DNA from: Candidatus Coxiella mudrowiae
Lineage (GTDB): Bacteria > Pseudomonadota > Gammaproteobacteria > Coxiellales > Coxiellaceae
Assembly (NCBI GenBank): GCA_001077715.1
Contig: CP011126.1
Coordinates: forward strand, 62,001-126,000
Length of the DNA stretch: 64,000 bases
Direction of reading: 5' to 3'
The notes below the pieces were generated by a model. It had not been told where the DNA came from, made no database searches, and was given only the letters and a program-made list of their open reading frames with translations. Positions within the stretch are counted from its first letter, which is position 1; every line of letters starts with the position of its first letter. The translations under genes were made by a program, and so were the position numbers. This document shows positions 39,959 through 51,179 of this stretch, piece by piece.

Positions 39959-40931
39959 TAACAGGTATTTTTGCTGGAGCATCTGCAATTTCTTGTACTA
40001 ATTTAGGAACGAGATAACCCGGAAGGCGTTTTATCATTTCTGCAATTAAATACTGTGCTTGCACTTTACTCACTTCAAAGTGCGCAGCTCCTTGCACCCG
40101 ATCAAGGAGATGTAAATAATAAGGTAAAACCCCAGCTTCAAATAAATTTTCACTTAAACGAATTAGAGTTTCTACTTGGTCATTGACATTTTTTAATAAA
40201 ACAGATTGATTTAGTAAGGTCGTTCTTGTCCTCTGTAAAGAACGGAGGGTTGTCGCAACAGATTTATCGATTTCATTGGGGTGGTTACAATGGATAACAA
40301 TTGTAGGTAATAATTCCGTATGATCTAACAAATGAATAAATTCATTGGTAATTCTTTCAGGGATGACAATTGGCAAACGTGTATGAATGCGCAAGCGTTT
40401 GAGGTGAGTTATTTTTTCGAGATAAGAAACGAATTCAACTAGCACGTTGTCTTTCACTGTTAAAGGATCACCCCCGCTTAAAATAATTTCGGTGATGGAG
40501 GTATCCGATTTTAAATAATCAAAAATTTTGTTCCATCCTTTTTTCCCAGGCGTATTTTCATCGTAAGGAAAATGACGACGAAAACAATAGCGACAATGAA
40601 TTGCGCAAGCGCCGCTTAGTGTGAGTAGTACTCGCCCATGATATTTATGCAAGAGACCAGGGACTCGATTCAATTTCTTTTCATTGAGAGGGTCTAGGCG
40701 GTAACCTGGAGAGTTGATTAGCTCCCTTGCTTGAGATAGCACTTGCAATAATAGAGGATCTTGTGGGTTGCCCTTTTCCATGCGCGCGATAAATCCACTC
40801 GGGACCCGTAAGGGGAAATGAGTAGTCGCTTCCAGAATTTGAGGAACCATTTTCGGATCGAGTGCTAATTCGCGGCATAATTCAGCTGGATCGGTAATAG
40901 CTTTTTTTAACGATAATTGCCAATTATACAT
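39945..40931 (-). CDS. epmB: EF-P beta-lysylation radical SAM enzyme
   Basis: Converts alpha-lysine to beta-lysine for modification of elongation factor P, using S-adenosylmethionine, a 4Fe-4S cluster and PLP. It has 328 residues. GACAIHCRYCFRRHFPYDEN holds the CxxxCxxC cluster motif. EIILSGGDPLTVKD is the SAM-binding GGDP block, RLRIHTRLPIVIPERIT follows, and YYLHLLDRVQGAAHFEV is characteristic of EpmB. The PLP lysine of the aminomutase family lies near the C terminus. The efp gene, its usual divergent neighbour, is not found in the 41 kb region. The frame is intact; the 3' end overlaps the dead PH-domain gene by 14 bases. Confidence 0.9.
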   Translation of the reverse strand: MYNWQLSLKKAITDPAELCRELALDPKMVPQILEATTHFPLRVPSGFIARMEKGNPQDPLLLQVLSQARELINSPGYRLDPLNEKKLNRVPGLLHKYHGRVLLTLSGACAIHCRYCFRRHFPYDENTPGKKGWNKIFDYLKSDTSITEIILSGGDPLTVKDNVLVEFVSYLEKITHLKRLRIHTRLPIVIPERITNEFIHLLDHTELLPTIVIHCNHPNEIDKSVATTLRSLQRTRTTLLNQSVLLKNVNDQVETLIRLSENLFEAGVLPYYLHLLDRVQGAAHFEVSKVQAQYLIAEMIKRLPGYLVPKLVQEIADAPAKIPVITIL

Positions 40932-41164
40932 GAACTTCTCATAGAGTAAAGAGCGACTATTGTAATCTTTTCTGAGTGTAAGCGCAGCAAAAGTGATTGC
41001 ATGTGCTTACGATCATCCCTAGCGTTAGTCGCTCCAAAATCACTAAACCTGACCTTAGCGAGATCTCGTCGGAGAGGCTCTTTTCAAAGGAACTCTTCGC
41101 TTAGTATTATGGAATTACCTTCACAATGGCCCAGTTCTTGGGAGGTGCTTAGGAGAAAAATGGT

Positions 41165-43230
41165 TTGGATAGAGCGAATAAAGCAGCGATTTTGATGATT
41201 GCTCTTGGCATTGGGATTTTTGTAGGAAATGCTAAGGCTTCTATGTGGAATAATCCCCATGGAGGAGCAACGGCGCAGAACGTACGTTATGCCGCCATTG
41301 TGGAAGCTCCCAAATCGTTAGACCTAGCTCGTGCTTATTCTTTTCCAACGAAGTTGGAATTATTGCGCAAATTTACGAACCTGCCCTACAGTATCATTAT
41401 CTCAAGCGGCCGTATCAATTGATTTCTTTAACAGCAACTAAAATATACATGGTAACTTATTATGATAAAGAATGGCAGAAAATTTCCCCACTAATAAATC
41501 AAAGGAAGTGGCATACAGTACCTATGACGTTTATTTAAATTCGGGTATTTATTATCAACGGTGTCAAGCGTTCGCTGAAAACAAAGAAGGAAATTATTTA
41601 TATTACCCTTTCAATAAATCTTTTTTTGGAGAATTAATACTATTGCTGATTTCCCTAGAGTGGACACTCGGGAGCTAACGTCTGATGATTATGGTTATGA
41701 AATTAAGTGGCTTGCTTCTCCTAAAGTTCATTCACCTATTTTTTGGTTAATGAGCAATTATATTTTGGAATTTCTCGAATTATAGTAAAAAATTGAAAAA
41801 AAATTATAAATAAAACCAAGAAAATGAGAGTTTTTATATCTTCGAAAATGAGAGTTTTTATATCTTCGACAATATCTGCTGAAAGGGATTGATGTCCTTG
41901 GTCGTTACCATTATCGTATTATCCTTAATCCTTAAAGGCATTTACCCTCAATTTCCCTATTGGTTGAGCATAACTTTTTTGCTCCTATCCCCCTGGGAAG
42001 CTAATCGTTTTTATTCTCAAAAAGAATTAATTGATAAAAATATTAACTTAGATGTATATCCATTTGGGACTGGCCCTTTCATTTTAGAAGAAAACAATCC
42101 AAACAAACAAATTAGCCTAATTAAAAATCTGAATTTCCATTAAGAATGGTATCCGACACAAAGCGAACCAGAAGATTTAAAAGCAGGATATTTGGAAGCT
42201 GTGGAAAACAAGTTGCTTTTATTGGTAAAAATCGTTTTTCTTTTAGAAAAAGAAAGTATTCCATGATGGAAAAAGTTTTTTAAAAAAATATTATTACAAA
42301 TCGGGAATCGGTGCAGAGAGTTTTGATCAGGCTATTACTATCAACCGTCAAGGAAAAACTTACTTAACAGCGCCTTTGCAACAAAAGGAATACAATTACA
42401 AAAACGGTTGTGCCTGCAATTTTTTATGTAGGTTTTAATATCCTGAATTTAGTAGTGGATGGATATAGTGAAAATAAGAAAAAATTAAGACAAGCTATTG
42501 CTATCGAATTAGATTATGAAGAATATATTGCTATTTTTCATAACGGGCGGGGAATTCTGGCTCAAGGGCCGATTCCGCTGGGAATTTTGGGTTATTTGGA
42601 AGGAGCAAAAGGACTCAATTCTTACGTCTATGAATGGTTTTATAGAAAACTGCTGCGTCGCTCATTGGATAAAATAAAACAATTATTAGCAGAAGCTGGT
42701 TATCCGGGAGGAAGAAATTTCAAGACGGGAAATTAATTTTAAATTATGATGTATCAACAACAGGTAGCCCTGAGGATCGAACCCGATTTAGTTAGATGCG
42801 CAAGCAATTTACTAAGTTAGGAATGAAACTAAATATTCGAGCAACGCTATATAATAGATTTTAGAATAAACTTAGAAGAGGGAGGCTCAAATTTTTTCCT
42901 GAGAATGGCTTGCTGATTACCATGACTCTGAAAATTTTCTGTTTCTAATTTATTCTCCAAATAGAAAGCTAAAATATGGCGGAGAAAATTCTAGGAATTA
43001 TTCTAATCCAAAAGTGGATTCCTTGTTTGAAGAGATTCGAACGATATCCGATGGAACGCCAGAAAAAAAATAATGAATTATTAAAGATTGTTCGAGAAGA
43101 TAATCCTTGGATCTGGGAAATGCACCCTGTCAATTTTGTGTTGAGTCATCAATGGAATTATCCTGCAAAAATCTACAGCATAGCTAATAATACCTTGAAA
43201 TACAATCAGATTGATTCTGAAAAATGAGTC
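41165..43230 (+). pseudogene. Peptide ABC transporter substrate-binding protein, degraded
   Basis: The start MIALGIGIFVGNAKASMW is a signal peptide. It is followed by NVRYAAIVEAPKSLDLARAY (family 5 binding proteins: SF.E.P.TLDPA) and, in another frame, EPALQYHYLKRPYQLISLTA (about 41375-41430). Further pieces are YPFGTGPFILEENNPNKQIS (about 42055-42115), LRQAIAIELDYEEYIAIFHN (about 42485-42545) and LDKIKQLLAEAGYPGGR (about 42665-42715). A 24-bp duplication at 41821-41868 and many frameshifts mark the loss. It heads a dead transporter operon. The region 40932-41160 before it shows nothing recognisable. Confidence 0.8.
41821..41868. repeat. 24-bp perfect tandem duplication
   Basis: Two adjacent identical 24-bp copies (41821-41844 and 41845-41868) inside the binding-protein relic. 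Confidence 0.95.
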
Positions 43231-43429
43231 AAATTACAATAAAAATGGAATCCCCTATCGTTTGGCTTTTGTTCGTTATAGGAGCTCTACTAATTATTTT
43301 ATTTATTTCTCTCTTATTGGTTTAGAGAAAATAGACCAGCTATTCAGAGAATATCTTTTTCACGTTCTAACAATAATGAACGTCTTAAAACGAGAAAATA
43401 ATATTTTTATTTAATCCGGCGAATATTTT

Positions 43430-44255
43430 ATGCTATACTAGTCTTCATTCGCGTTAACTTAATTACGTTAGAGTTATTTTTTTGTTAATTAGTCTGATTC
43501 CATAGTGGCTGTACATTTAGGAAAACGATATATCACCCAAGTGGCTATTGAAAGATCGAAAATAGAACATAGATACGATAAGCCACTTTTTTATAATCAT
43601 GAGGCTAAAGGATTTAAAAAACTAACGGATATCTTATTCGTCACTAAATCGTTAGGACTATTCATTTTCCACTTTGGGCGTTCAGATTAAGGACGAAATA
43701 TAGGGTACGATATCCAAGAACGGATGTGACCTAGTTTGGTTATTATTGCTGACCTTGCTCGTTGGCTTAGCAATCAATATCACTTTTCCATTATTTTTAG
43801 GACTTTTTAGTATAATCATTTGAGTAATTATTATGTCTATATCCAGTTTATTTTATATCATTGCAGGATAATATATTTTGGGAAAAACGTTTTACCTGGT
43901 TCCACTGTCGGGTTAGCACGGTGCTATCGTGCTATATTTTCAGAGGGAAATATATAAAGATTATGTGTGCAGTGCCAAAGCAAAAGGCTTATCGGAATTT
44001 AATCTGCTTTACAAGCACATATTGAAGAATGGATTAATTCCAATTTTGACCAGTGGGATAGTAATTATCTCTTCGTTATTTTTAGGAAGTTTAATACTGG
44101 AATTTTTTTTGGATTCCAGGTCTAGGTAGTTAGATATATGAGGCTATCCAACAACAAGATTTCAATATAGTTCGAGTAACGGTTTTTTTGGGAATGCTAT
44201 TATATATCATTGGAATTAATTCTGACAGATTTTTCGTATGTAATAGTTGATCCGA
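43430..44255 (+). pseudogene. Peptide ABC transporter permease 1 (DppB/YejB-like), degraded
   Basis: Pieces such as RYDKPLFYNHEAKG (about 43570-43610), LGLFIFHFGRSD (about 43650-43685) and a full-looking C-terminal EAA loop YKDYVCSAKAKGLSEFNLLY, then KHILKNGLIPILTSGIVIIS (43950-44070), match binding-protein-dependent permeases. Frames change several times and stops are frequent. Confidence 0.65.
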
Positions 44256-44345
44256 GAGTGCGATTAACAAAAGGTTAACGATGCAAATCCATTTGGCAAT
44301 GTTGGTGAGGGGTTCGTTGGTTTATGGCTTATTAGTGATAGTAAT

Positions 44346-44375
44346 TATCCTAGCAATATATATCCTAGCAATATA
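44346..44375. repeat. 15-bp perfect tandem duplication
   Basis: Two adjacent identical 15-bp copies in the permease 2 relic (44346-44360 and 44361-44375). Confidence 0.9.
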
Positions 44376-45040
44376 TGCTTATCGAAAACTTCAATTTCTA
44401 AGTATTGCTACAATAATTATTCCAAAAAAAGATAGCTGTGATTTCTCGTAGTTTTGAGCTTTTACATAAATGTTGGTTTATTAGATTCTGTTCATTTCGA
44501 TGTTTTTATAAAGGGATTCAGCGCTATTTAATTTTTCAATTTTTAAGTCTTTGTTAGATTTAATTATTAGTCCATTGCATATTTATAGTAAAGAAATTAT
44601 TACATTGCCATATGGTTAAGAAATACAGCCTTATCTGCCGATAAAATACGATCGAGTACATCTGAAAGATCAGGAATATTTAACAAAAAAATATTATTTT
44701 TGGAATAATAACTTTTATAAGCATGATTTTTCTTTTGATTGCGTACTTGTATTACCGAAACTCTTTCTTCTTGAGTTTACTAGAAAAATCTATTCCTAGG
44801 TAAGATATTAATTTCTTGGTGTGAAGCGATAATCACTTTTGGAATTATTTGGGTGTTAATTTAGGTAGCTGGCTTTTTAGGAGGCCGATACCATCTCTAT
44901 TAGGAACAGATCCAGGTAGGTACAGATTTTTTTACGCAACGGTTAAAAGTATTTGAACAGGCTTATTAATTGGAACGCTGACTTCCTTATTTATACTCCC
45001 TTTTGCTTTATTATTTGGTATGTTGGTAGGATTCTTTGGT

Positions 45041-45060
45041 GGTTGGTTGGTTGGTTGGTT
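45041..45060. repeat. GGTT tetranucleotide, five copies
   Basis: Five perfect GGTT units in the permease 2 relic, giving GWLVGWLVG in one frame. A change of one unit would shift the frame. Confidence 0.9.
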
Positions 45061-45630
45061 GGTATTATCAAATATTTATATACTATTTTAAGTTCCATTC
45101 CGGGTGTTCTATTAATTGCTGCATCTATTCTGGTATTGTAAATTTTTATTGCCACTCATTCTACTTATTTCTTTACGCTACCAGAGCGAGCTAATACCCA
45201 GCTTTTAGCATTGTGCTTAATTCTCGGCGTTACGAGCTGGGGTAATTTATGCCGTTTATTAAGAGCTGAGACATTGAAATTACGGGAATAGGAGTTTATG
45301 AACGCTGCCTGAATGATAGCATGGGCAGATGGAAGATTTTTTTTCGCCATATGATGCTGAATGTTATGCATATTGTATTAATTACAGTTGTGCTTGATTT
45401 TAGTGGACTGGTGCTTGCGGAAGCCGTGTTGTCTTACGTAGGAGTAGGAGTTGATCCTACCATGTTTAGTTGGGGAAATATGATTAATAGTTCCTAATTA
45501 GAATTAGATTGTGTGGTGGCCATTGCGGAGCTTTGGTATTTATGTTTGGTTTGGTACTTGCCCCCAATTTATTTGCAGATGCTCTTAGAGATGCATTGGA
45601 GCATCAGATTAGAAAAATACGAAAAGAATA

Positions 45631-46990
45631 AATGCCAAAATCATTAATAGAAATTAAGGATCTCTCCATTGCCTTCGGCTTGGGAAAAAATCGAAAAACA
45701 GTAGTTTCCGATGTGGATTTAACTCTATAGCGAGGTCAATGTTTGGGCTTAGTAGGTGAGTTGGGTAGTAGGAAAAGCCTGACTGCTTTAGCTATTATGT
45801 AGTTCTTGCAGTTACGGCGCAGGTCGATGTTCGAAGTCAGATTTTATGGGAAGGTAGGAATTTATTGAATTTTTTGGAACGTGCCATGAGGCAAATACGA
45901 GGATTAAAAATAAGTATGATTTTTAGGCCGCAATTTCCGCGTTTAACCCTCTTCTCACTACCCACCAACAAATAAGTGCAATATAGCGTTGCTTTTTATC
46001 AGTCATGACTTAGCTGTGGTCTCCTAAATTGCTAAGAAAATTGCTTTCTTGAAAGCGGGATAGCTTGTAGAGTACGCTAACAGCCAGCAATTTTCAAGCA
46101 GCCTAAGGAAGCTTACACCCGTAAATTGTTAGCAGCTATACCTTCGCTTAAGACATGAGTATGTGGTTGAGAACCCCGAGCCAGCGTTGTTAACTGACAG
46201 GGGATTAAGCGTTTATTTTCCTATGTGGAAAGGAATTTTTAAACGAAAAGTAGTGGATATTAAAGCAGTCGATGGCATTGATTTATCATTATCGACGGGG
46301 TAAACTTTGGCATTGGTAGGCGAATCCAGTTGTAGCAAAATTACAACGGCTAAAGTTATTGTCTAATTACTAAGAGTTACTGCGGGGAGCATTTTTTTGA
46401 AGGGACAGATTTAGTCGGTTTCTCTGATCGGCAAATGAAACGAGTGAGAAGTAATATTCAGCTGATTTTTAAGGATCCTTACAATGTATTAAATCCTTGT
46501 CGGATGGTGGCGGATAGTATTATTGAAAGTTTTTCCACTGAGAATTTAAAGCAAAAACGCAAAGCTTTAATTGGAATATGTCGATGAATTAGATGAATTT
46601 TCAGATGGTGAGCTACAAGGTTTGATGTATTGCTCAAGCATTGGTAGTAAAACCAAATAATTAAATATTAATTACTCGATGGACCTATAAGCGCCTTAGA
46701 TGTCTCTATACAAATGGAAATATTAAAATTACTAGTTTGTTATCCAGAGAGAACATCAAATTTCTTATTTGTTAATTATTTTTAATTACGCACAATTTAG
46801 TAACGTTCCTTATTTAGCTTAGCTCATAAAATTAGTGGTAATGGAAGATGGAAAGATTGTAGAGAAAGGAAGCGACCGAAGTACTATTGAAAAATCCAAA
46901 TTATCCTTTATACTAAGAAATTATTGGCGTCAATTCCGTAGGATTGATTCGCTGATTAGAAACTCAAGTTAATGCTCTGAGCTTAGTGAT
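45631..46990 (+). pseudogene. Peptide ABC transporter ATPase with two fused domains (YejF-like), degraded
   Basis: The start MPKSLIEIKDLSIAFGLGKN and a Walker A relic GLVGELGSRKSLTALA open domain one. A second N-terminal half follows: LSVYFPMWKGIFKRKVVDIK, AVDGIDLSLSTG, LALVGESSCSKITTAKVI, and IQLIFKDPYNVLNPCRMVAD (Q-loop region). Domain two thus reads as a fused ATPase, as in YejF. In both Walker A motifs the key Gly-Lys residues are altered (SRKS, SCSKIT). Stops throughout. Confidence 0.7.
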
Positions 46991-47021
46991 TTTGGAACGA
47001 TTAGTAGAAAGGCAGAACGAA

Positions 47022-47940
47022 TGAATTCAACAAATGATATCATTTTTTCAGAACTTTCAGGAAAGCAAGGAAATTTAGGCCATATTCTTTTAAATCTGGA
47101 GAAGGCATTAAACGCATTAACTACTGAAATGTAGGGCGAATTGCATAATCAATTGCTCCGATAGGAAAAAAATTCTTCAATTAAATCTGTGATTAATCCG
47201 GGGGGAAGGGGATCACGCCTTTTGCGTGGGGAGGGGTGATATTTCTGCTCTCTATATCTATTATAAAGAAAAATCCACAAGCGGCAGAAGATTTCTTCCG
47301 TGCTGAGTATCTAATGATACGGCCGCTATTTTCCATTTTTAAAGCCTTATATTTCTTTTTTGGACAAAATTATCATGGGTGGCGGCGTAGGTGTATCCTT
47401 ACATGGGTTACATCGTGTTGCTACGGAAAGACTTTTATTTGCGATGCCAGAAACTGGAATTGGTTTTTCCCCGACATTGGTGCTGGCCATTTTCTTTCTC
47501 GATGTCAAAATAAAATGTGGTATTACTTGGGTTTTACTGGAGAGCATATTGGGGCCGGCGATACAAAATGGTTGGGATTGGTAAATCATATTATTTAAAG
47601 TGAAAAACAAGAGGCACTTGTAAAAGCTTTGGCTGATACGCCGATTTCTTCTAAAGACCATAATCAGGTTACAGAAATTATTCGTGATTTTGAATGTAGA
47701 ATAGAACCCTCAGATTTATTTAATCATAAGCAAGGTATTGCTTATTGTTTCTCGGAAGTTTCTCTTGAAGAGATTATAACGTGGTTGGAGGAATATAATG
47801 ACAAATGGAGTCAAGTCACTATGAAAACTTTATTGTCTAGATCCTTTGATCCTCTACAAGTTTAAAGGTTACTTTCGAGCAGTTAAAATGCGCTGAAAAA
47901 ATGAATTTCGACGCAATTATGAATATAGAATTTAATATAG
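47022..47940 (+). pseudogene. Enoyl-CoA hydratase / 3-hydroxyisobutyryl-CoA hydrolase, degraded
   Basis: Starts MNSTNDIIFSELSGKQGNLG with ILLNLEKALNALT. A later frame reads [20 protein letters not shown] followed by [19 protein letters not shown] (47360-47490), the oxyanion-hole and catalytic Glu region of the hydrolase subgroup. Then come [21 protein letters not shown] (about 47520-47580) and a C-terminal frame ISSKDHNQVTEIIRDFECRI then FSEVSLEEIITWLEE (47640-47790). At least five frame breaks. It would act in valine or fatty-acid breakdown. Confidence 0.8.
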
Positions 47941-48157
47941 CCCTTCGATTTTTTAGGTTATTTGATTTTTTTAAGGGGGTATTCGCGCCTTTATTATCGA
48001 TAAAGATCAGTCACCCCAATGGCAGCCCAATAAATTAGAAAAAGTTACTCCTGAAATTGTTTATTATTTTTTTCTTGCGAAGCTAAGTTGTATATGAAAT
48101 AACTACGATATGGAGAGTTTTAAAAAATTAGTTAAGCTAAAAATTGATGTGAGGAGC

Positions 48158-48590
48158 TATGTCTTGGATTTGCTTTTTATTCCTCTTCTTAAATACTTAG
48201 TACTTCTGGGTGCATAAAACAGCCTAGCTTGCAGCAAGTAAATGCGAACATTTATTTAGCATTAGATTACTATTAGGAGAAAATGATAATATTTTATTAG
48301 CTAATTTCTATTATAAAAAGGCGATTGCATCGGAACCTCACTCTGCCAAAGCAAGAAATAATTACGGAATGTTTCTTTTCTGTCAGGGACGTTATAAACA
48401 AGCTATGGAACAATTTCTAATTGCAGCCTATAATCCAACATATAGATATCGAGTAGCAGCTTATCAAAATATGTGCTCATGTGGAAAAATTGCCCATATC
48501 CATGGATTATAATCTGTTATTATCCTATAGCTATAGCAAATTTTTAAAATATAGCTATACTTGGATATATTTCATCTAATCTAAAGTCAA
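48158..48590 (+). pseudogene. pilF: Type IV pilus stability protein PilF/PilW-like TPR lipoprotein, broken
   Basis: After a decayed lipoprotein-like start (MSWICFLFLFFL, then a GC motif region), an open frame reads LLANFYYKKAIASEPHSAKA, RNNYGMFLFCQGRYKQAMEQ and FLIAAYNPTYRYRVAAYQNM, the TPR units of PilF. NNYG.FLC with the following repeat is diagnostic. The N terminus and end are frameshifted. This is the second dead pilus locus in the window, besides pilMNOPQ. Confidence 0.65.
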
Positions 48591-48600
48591 AGGGAAGACG

Positions 48601-49070
48601 TATGAAAATTATGAAGTTAGCTCTAGGGACAGTAGTTTCGCTATTTATCTGTGGCACCGCTTTTGCTTATTCAACGGTGATCAAAATAATGACATTATAT
48701 AAAATAAAAGTGATTGTCGTTAATAATCCTATCCTACTAGCCAAGATTTTAAGTTGATCTGATAAAAAATGGAAAAATCACGAATGCAAATTCCTGCTAA
48801 CTAAGGGGTTCGCTAACCTCAAAATCAACCCAATGTCAATGACAAAGACAAAGAATGCGTGGTTGTAAATATAGGTGATTTTTAAAATTGTAAATTAACT
48901 ATTTCTAAAGATAATTAAAATCCTTAGATCCGAATGATCCTCTGCGATAATAATAAACAGTTATCAAAAGTTGATGTAACGGTAGAAAAGAAGGATATGA
49001 TCCCATGAATTAGAAACTTATTACGATCACCTTTGAAAAAGACGCTTTAAATGCGGCGAAGATTGTCTAT
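48601..49070 (+). pseudogene. Small exported protein relic
   Basis: A good ATG start after AGGGAAGACGT gives a signal peptide, MKIMKLALGTVVSLFICGTA then FAYS, after which the frame is lost. Following pieces are short (FKLI-LIKNGKITNANSC, ITFEKDALNAAKIVY). I do not recognise the family. Signal peptide plus Cys-containing remnant resembles the other small exported relic at 57.65 kb in style, but I see no clear similarity. Confidence 0.4.
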
Positions 49071-49089
49071 TAAATAATTGCTTTCACAG

Positions 49090-49480
49090 CAACCTGACTT
49101 CTAAATCGATGGTTCACCTTCCATTCTCAAGATCCTCGACGTGTGCGAAAATAGTTTCGATACGGCTTGATTTATTCAATAATCGGCTGTTTGCACGTAA
49201 TTCTCTTTAACTATTTTGTTTATAACTACGAAGTCTTGAATTTTGACCATATTAAGACACTTTTTATTACTGCTTTTATCATAGCCTTTATCAATTTTGT
49301 CTTTTCGAAATATTTTGCCTTTAAATTTTGCCTTTAAGATAGTGTCAAATGCTCCTTCTTAAGAAACATCAGCCGTTCCTTCTGAATGAACATTAGCTGT
49401 TTGGCTCTTGAAATAGTTAGTTTTCTCATCGGTGATGAAACAGGAAAAATAAGGCTTGAGCACTCCATCCCGGCTAAGTA
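49090..49480 (-). mobile_element. Possible IS5-type transposase relic
   Basis: On the minus strand, frames give FRKDKIDKGYDKSSNKKCLN (recalling the ADKGYDS block of IS5-like DDE transposases) and, further on, NSRLLNKSSRIETIFAHVED (recalling the N.RL.K.R.RVEH.FG.M block). Several stops interrupt it and I see no terminal inverted repeats. The order and spacing fit a C-terminal transposase piece. It sits at the 3' end of the rmlB relic. Confidence 0.4.
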
Positions 49481-49529
49481 GTAATGGAATTCTCTTTCTT
49501 TTGAGAAATTAAAGATCGCTACTATTCCG

Positions 49530-50585
49530 GATTTTCTAGAAACTATTTTATTAGTTGGCTTAAACTGATTTTAAGTGGAATTATGAATTTAAATCTGACC
49601 TTATTTCGAATTTTTGTGGAATCAATTGCGTAATGCTGATCATATCCCGGTCGGTCCGTGGTCCGTGACATGTTTGAGTAAGGTTTTTCAATATTTTCCC
49701 TAAGCGGGGGCTTTGGGAAATAGATCGACATAATCGGGAGTGGTTTTAAATAATTCGTCTACGATTTCGAAAAGTTTTGAAAGTAAATGTAAATTTTTAA
49801 GCTTGCCATCATAACCACCAATATTATAACACTCTCCTATTTTGCCTTGATTTAAAATTGTTTCGATCCTGCGACAATGATTAATGATGTGTAACAAATT
49901 TCCGATTTATTGACCATCACCATAAATGGGGATCACTTTGCTCTTCAGGATATTTACTAAGCTTAAAGGAATCAATTTTTGGGGATATTGATAAGGAACA
50001 TAATTTTTTCAAAAATTAGTCGTTTTTAATCCATAAGTCACATTAAATATTCTAACGACATGATCGGCAGCTGCCTTAGAATCAGCATAAGAAGAATTGG
50101 GTTTATAAGGACGATTTTTAGTAAAAGAAAGTTCATAATTTTTTAAGGTTTCAAAGACTTGGTCTGTTAAAATATAATGAAAACGATGAGTAGAAAGATT
50201 CCATTCTTCTAGCCAGTATTTTTAGCGATGGTTAATAAGGAATGTGTACTCATTACATTAGTTTCTATAAAGATATTCGAACTTGTAATGAATCGATCAA
50301 CATGAGATTAGGCAGAAAAATTAACAATAGTGTCAATTTTACGTTGTAAAAAAATTCATTTAATAGGTGAATATCGTTGATGTTTCCTTTTAATAAAAGC
50401 GAAACGCGAAGAAAGAGAGTTATGCTGAGAAAGGCTATGTAGCGGATCCGCTAAATTAGCTAAATTACCTGCATAGTTGAGTTTGTCTAAAATGATAAGG
50501 GCGTCCTTAGGATAGTATTCTCTCCAATAATGAAAAAAAATTGGAGCTAATAAATCGCACACCACTACCAGTAATTAAAAGTTTT
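49530..50585 (-). pseudogene. rmlB: dTDP-glucose 4,6-dehydratase, degraded
   Basis: Near the start DLLAPIFFHYWREYYPKDAL, IILDKLNYAGNLANLADPLH (50380-50565), a decayed Rossmann entry and the DKLTYAGN motif. Then VNFSA/STDEVYG-region pieces in other frames (50100-50330), DHCRRIETILNQGKIGECYN with IGG (about 49830-49895), and DRPGYDQHYAIDSTKIRNKV (about 49600-49660), the RPGHD.RYAID signature. Many frame changes. The enzyme makes dTDP-4-keto-6-deoxyglucose for lipopolysaccharide sugars. Confidence 0.85.
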
Positions 50586-50599
50586 CGCATTAATTTCTC

Positions 50600-51160
50600 A
50601 TGAAAAAATTTTAGCTTCTTTAAGTTTCACGTTGTTACTATCTTTAGTCGATAATAATGGAGGCAAATTCCTTAATAACGGCCAATCAATTGATAAATCA
50701 GGGTTATTCTAAATAATGATATGTTCATCTTCAAGATGGTAGTATTCTGTGCATTTATAAATAACGTCACATAAGGTATAAAATCCATTTGCGAAACTAG
50801 GAGGCACCGATAACAAATACTTATTTTGTGTAAAGATGAAAGCCTTGGAACTTGCCAAAAGTAGGAGAGTTTTAGCGTAAATCTATAATAACATCATAAA
50901 CAATCCTCGCCGTAATCCTAACTAATTTTCCTTTCGGATAATGAAGCTGATAATGAAGTTCTCGTAAAATATTGTGAGCTGATTTACTGTGATTGTCTTG
51001 AACAAAATTAAGTGGTTTGCCATTCAACAATGCGTCGTCAAATTTTTTCTGCTGCCAGGATTCTAAAAAAATCCGCGTTTATCGGCGAAGACAATGAGTT
51101 TGATTAACTTAGCATCTTGCAATTGTGGAATTAAGCATTCCATAATTATTTCTTTACGAG
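50600..51160 (-). pseudogene. rmlC: dTDP-4-dehydrorhamnose 3,5-epimerase, degraded
   Basis: Minus-strand pieces in order: MECLIPQLQDAKLIKLIVFA with DKRGFF (51080-51145), LNGKPLNFVQDNHSKSAHNI then LRELHYQLHYPKGKLVRITA (50925-51035), DVIIDLRQNSPTFGKFQGF (about 50850-50900), and YKCTEYYHLEDEHIII with the NNPDLSIDWP end (about 50680-50770). Frameshifts at about 50840 and 51050. It stands between rmlA and rmlB. Confidence 0.8.
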
Positions 51161-51179
51161 GCCAGTAGATATTACATTC

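Larger units (their letters stand above)
44281..45630 (+). pseudogene. Peptide ABC transporter permease 2 (DppC/YejE-like), degraded
   Basis: The clearest pieces are FFGGWLVGWLVGIIKYLYTI then LSSIPGVLLIAASILV (45035-45135), LALCLILGVTSWGNLCRLLR (about 45205-45265) and FSGLVLAEAVLSYVGVGVDP followed by TMFSWGNMI (about 45395-45485), the DppC-type C terminus. A GGTT unit repeated five times (45041-45060) and a 15-bp duplication (44346-44375) lie within it. Many stops. Confidence 0.7.

Noticed and set aside
18278-41050. A 17-bp word (CCAAAATCACTAAACCT) shared by the spacers at 18278-18294 and 41034-41050
   Set aside because: One exact 17-mer match in two AT-rich spacers is only slightly unlikely by chance, flanks do not match, and no third copy was seen.
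45041-45060. GGTT x5 as a contingency (phase-variation) locus
   Set aside because: The host gene already carries many stops and frameshifts, so switching the repeat could not restore a protein.
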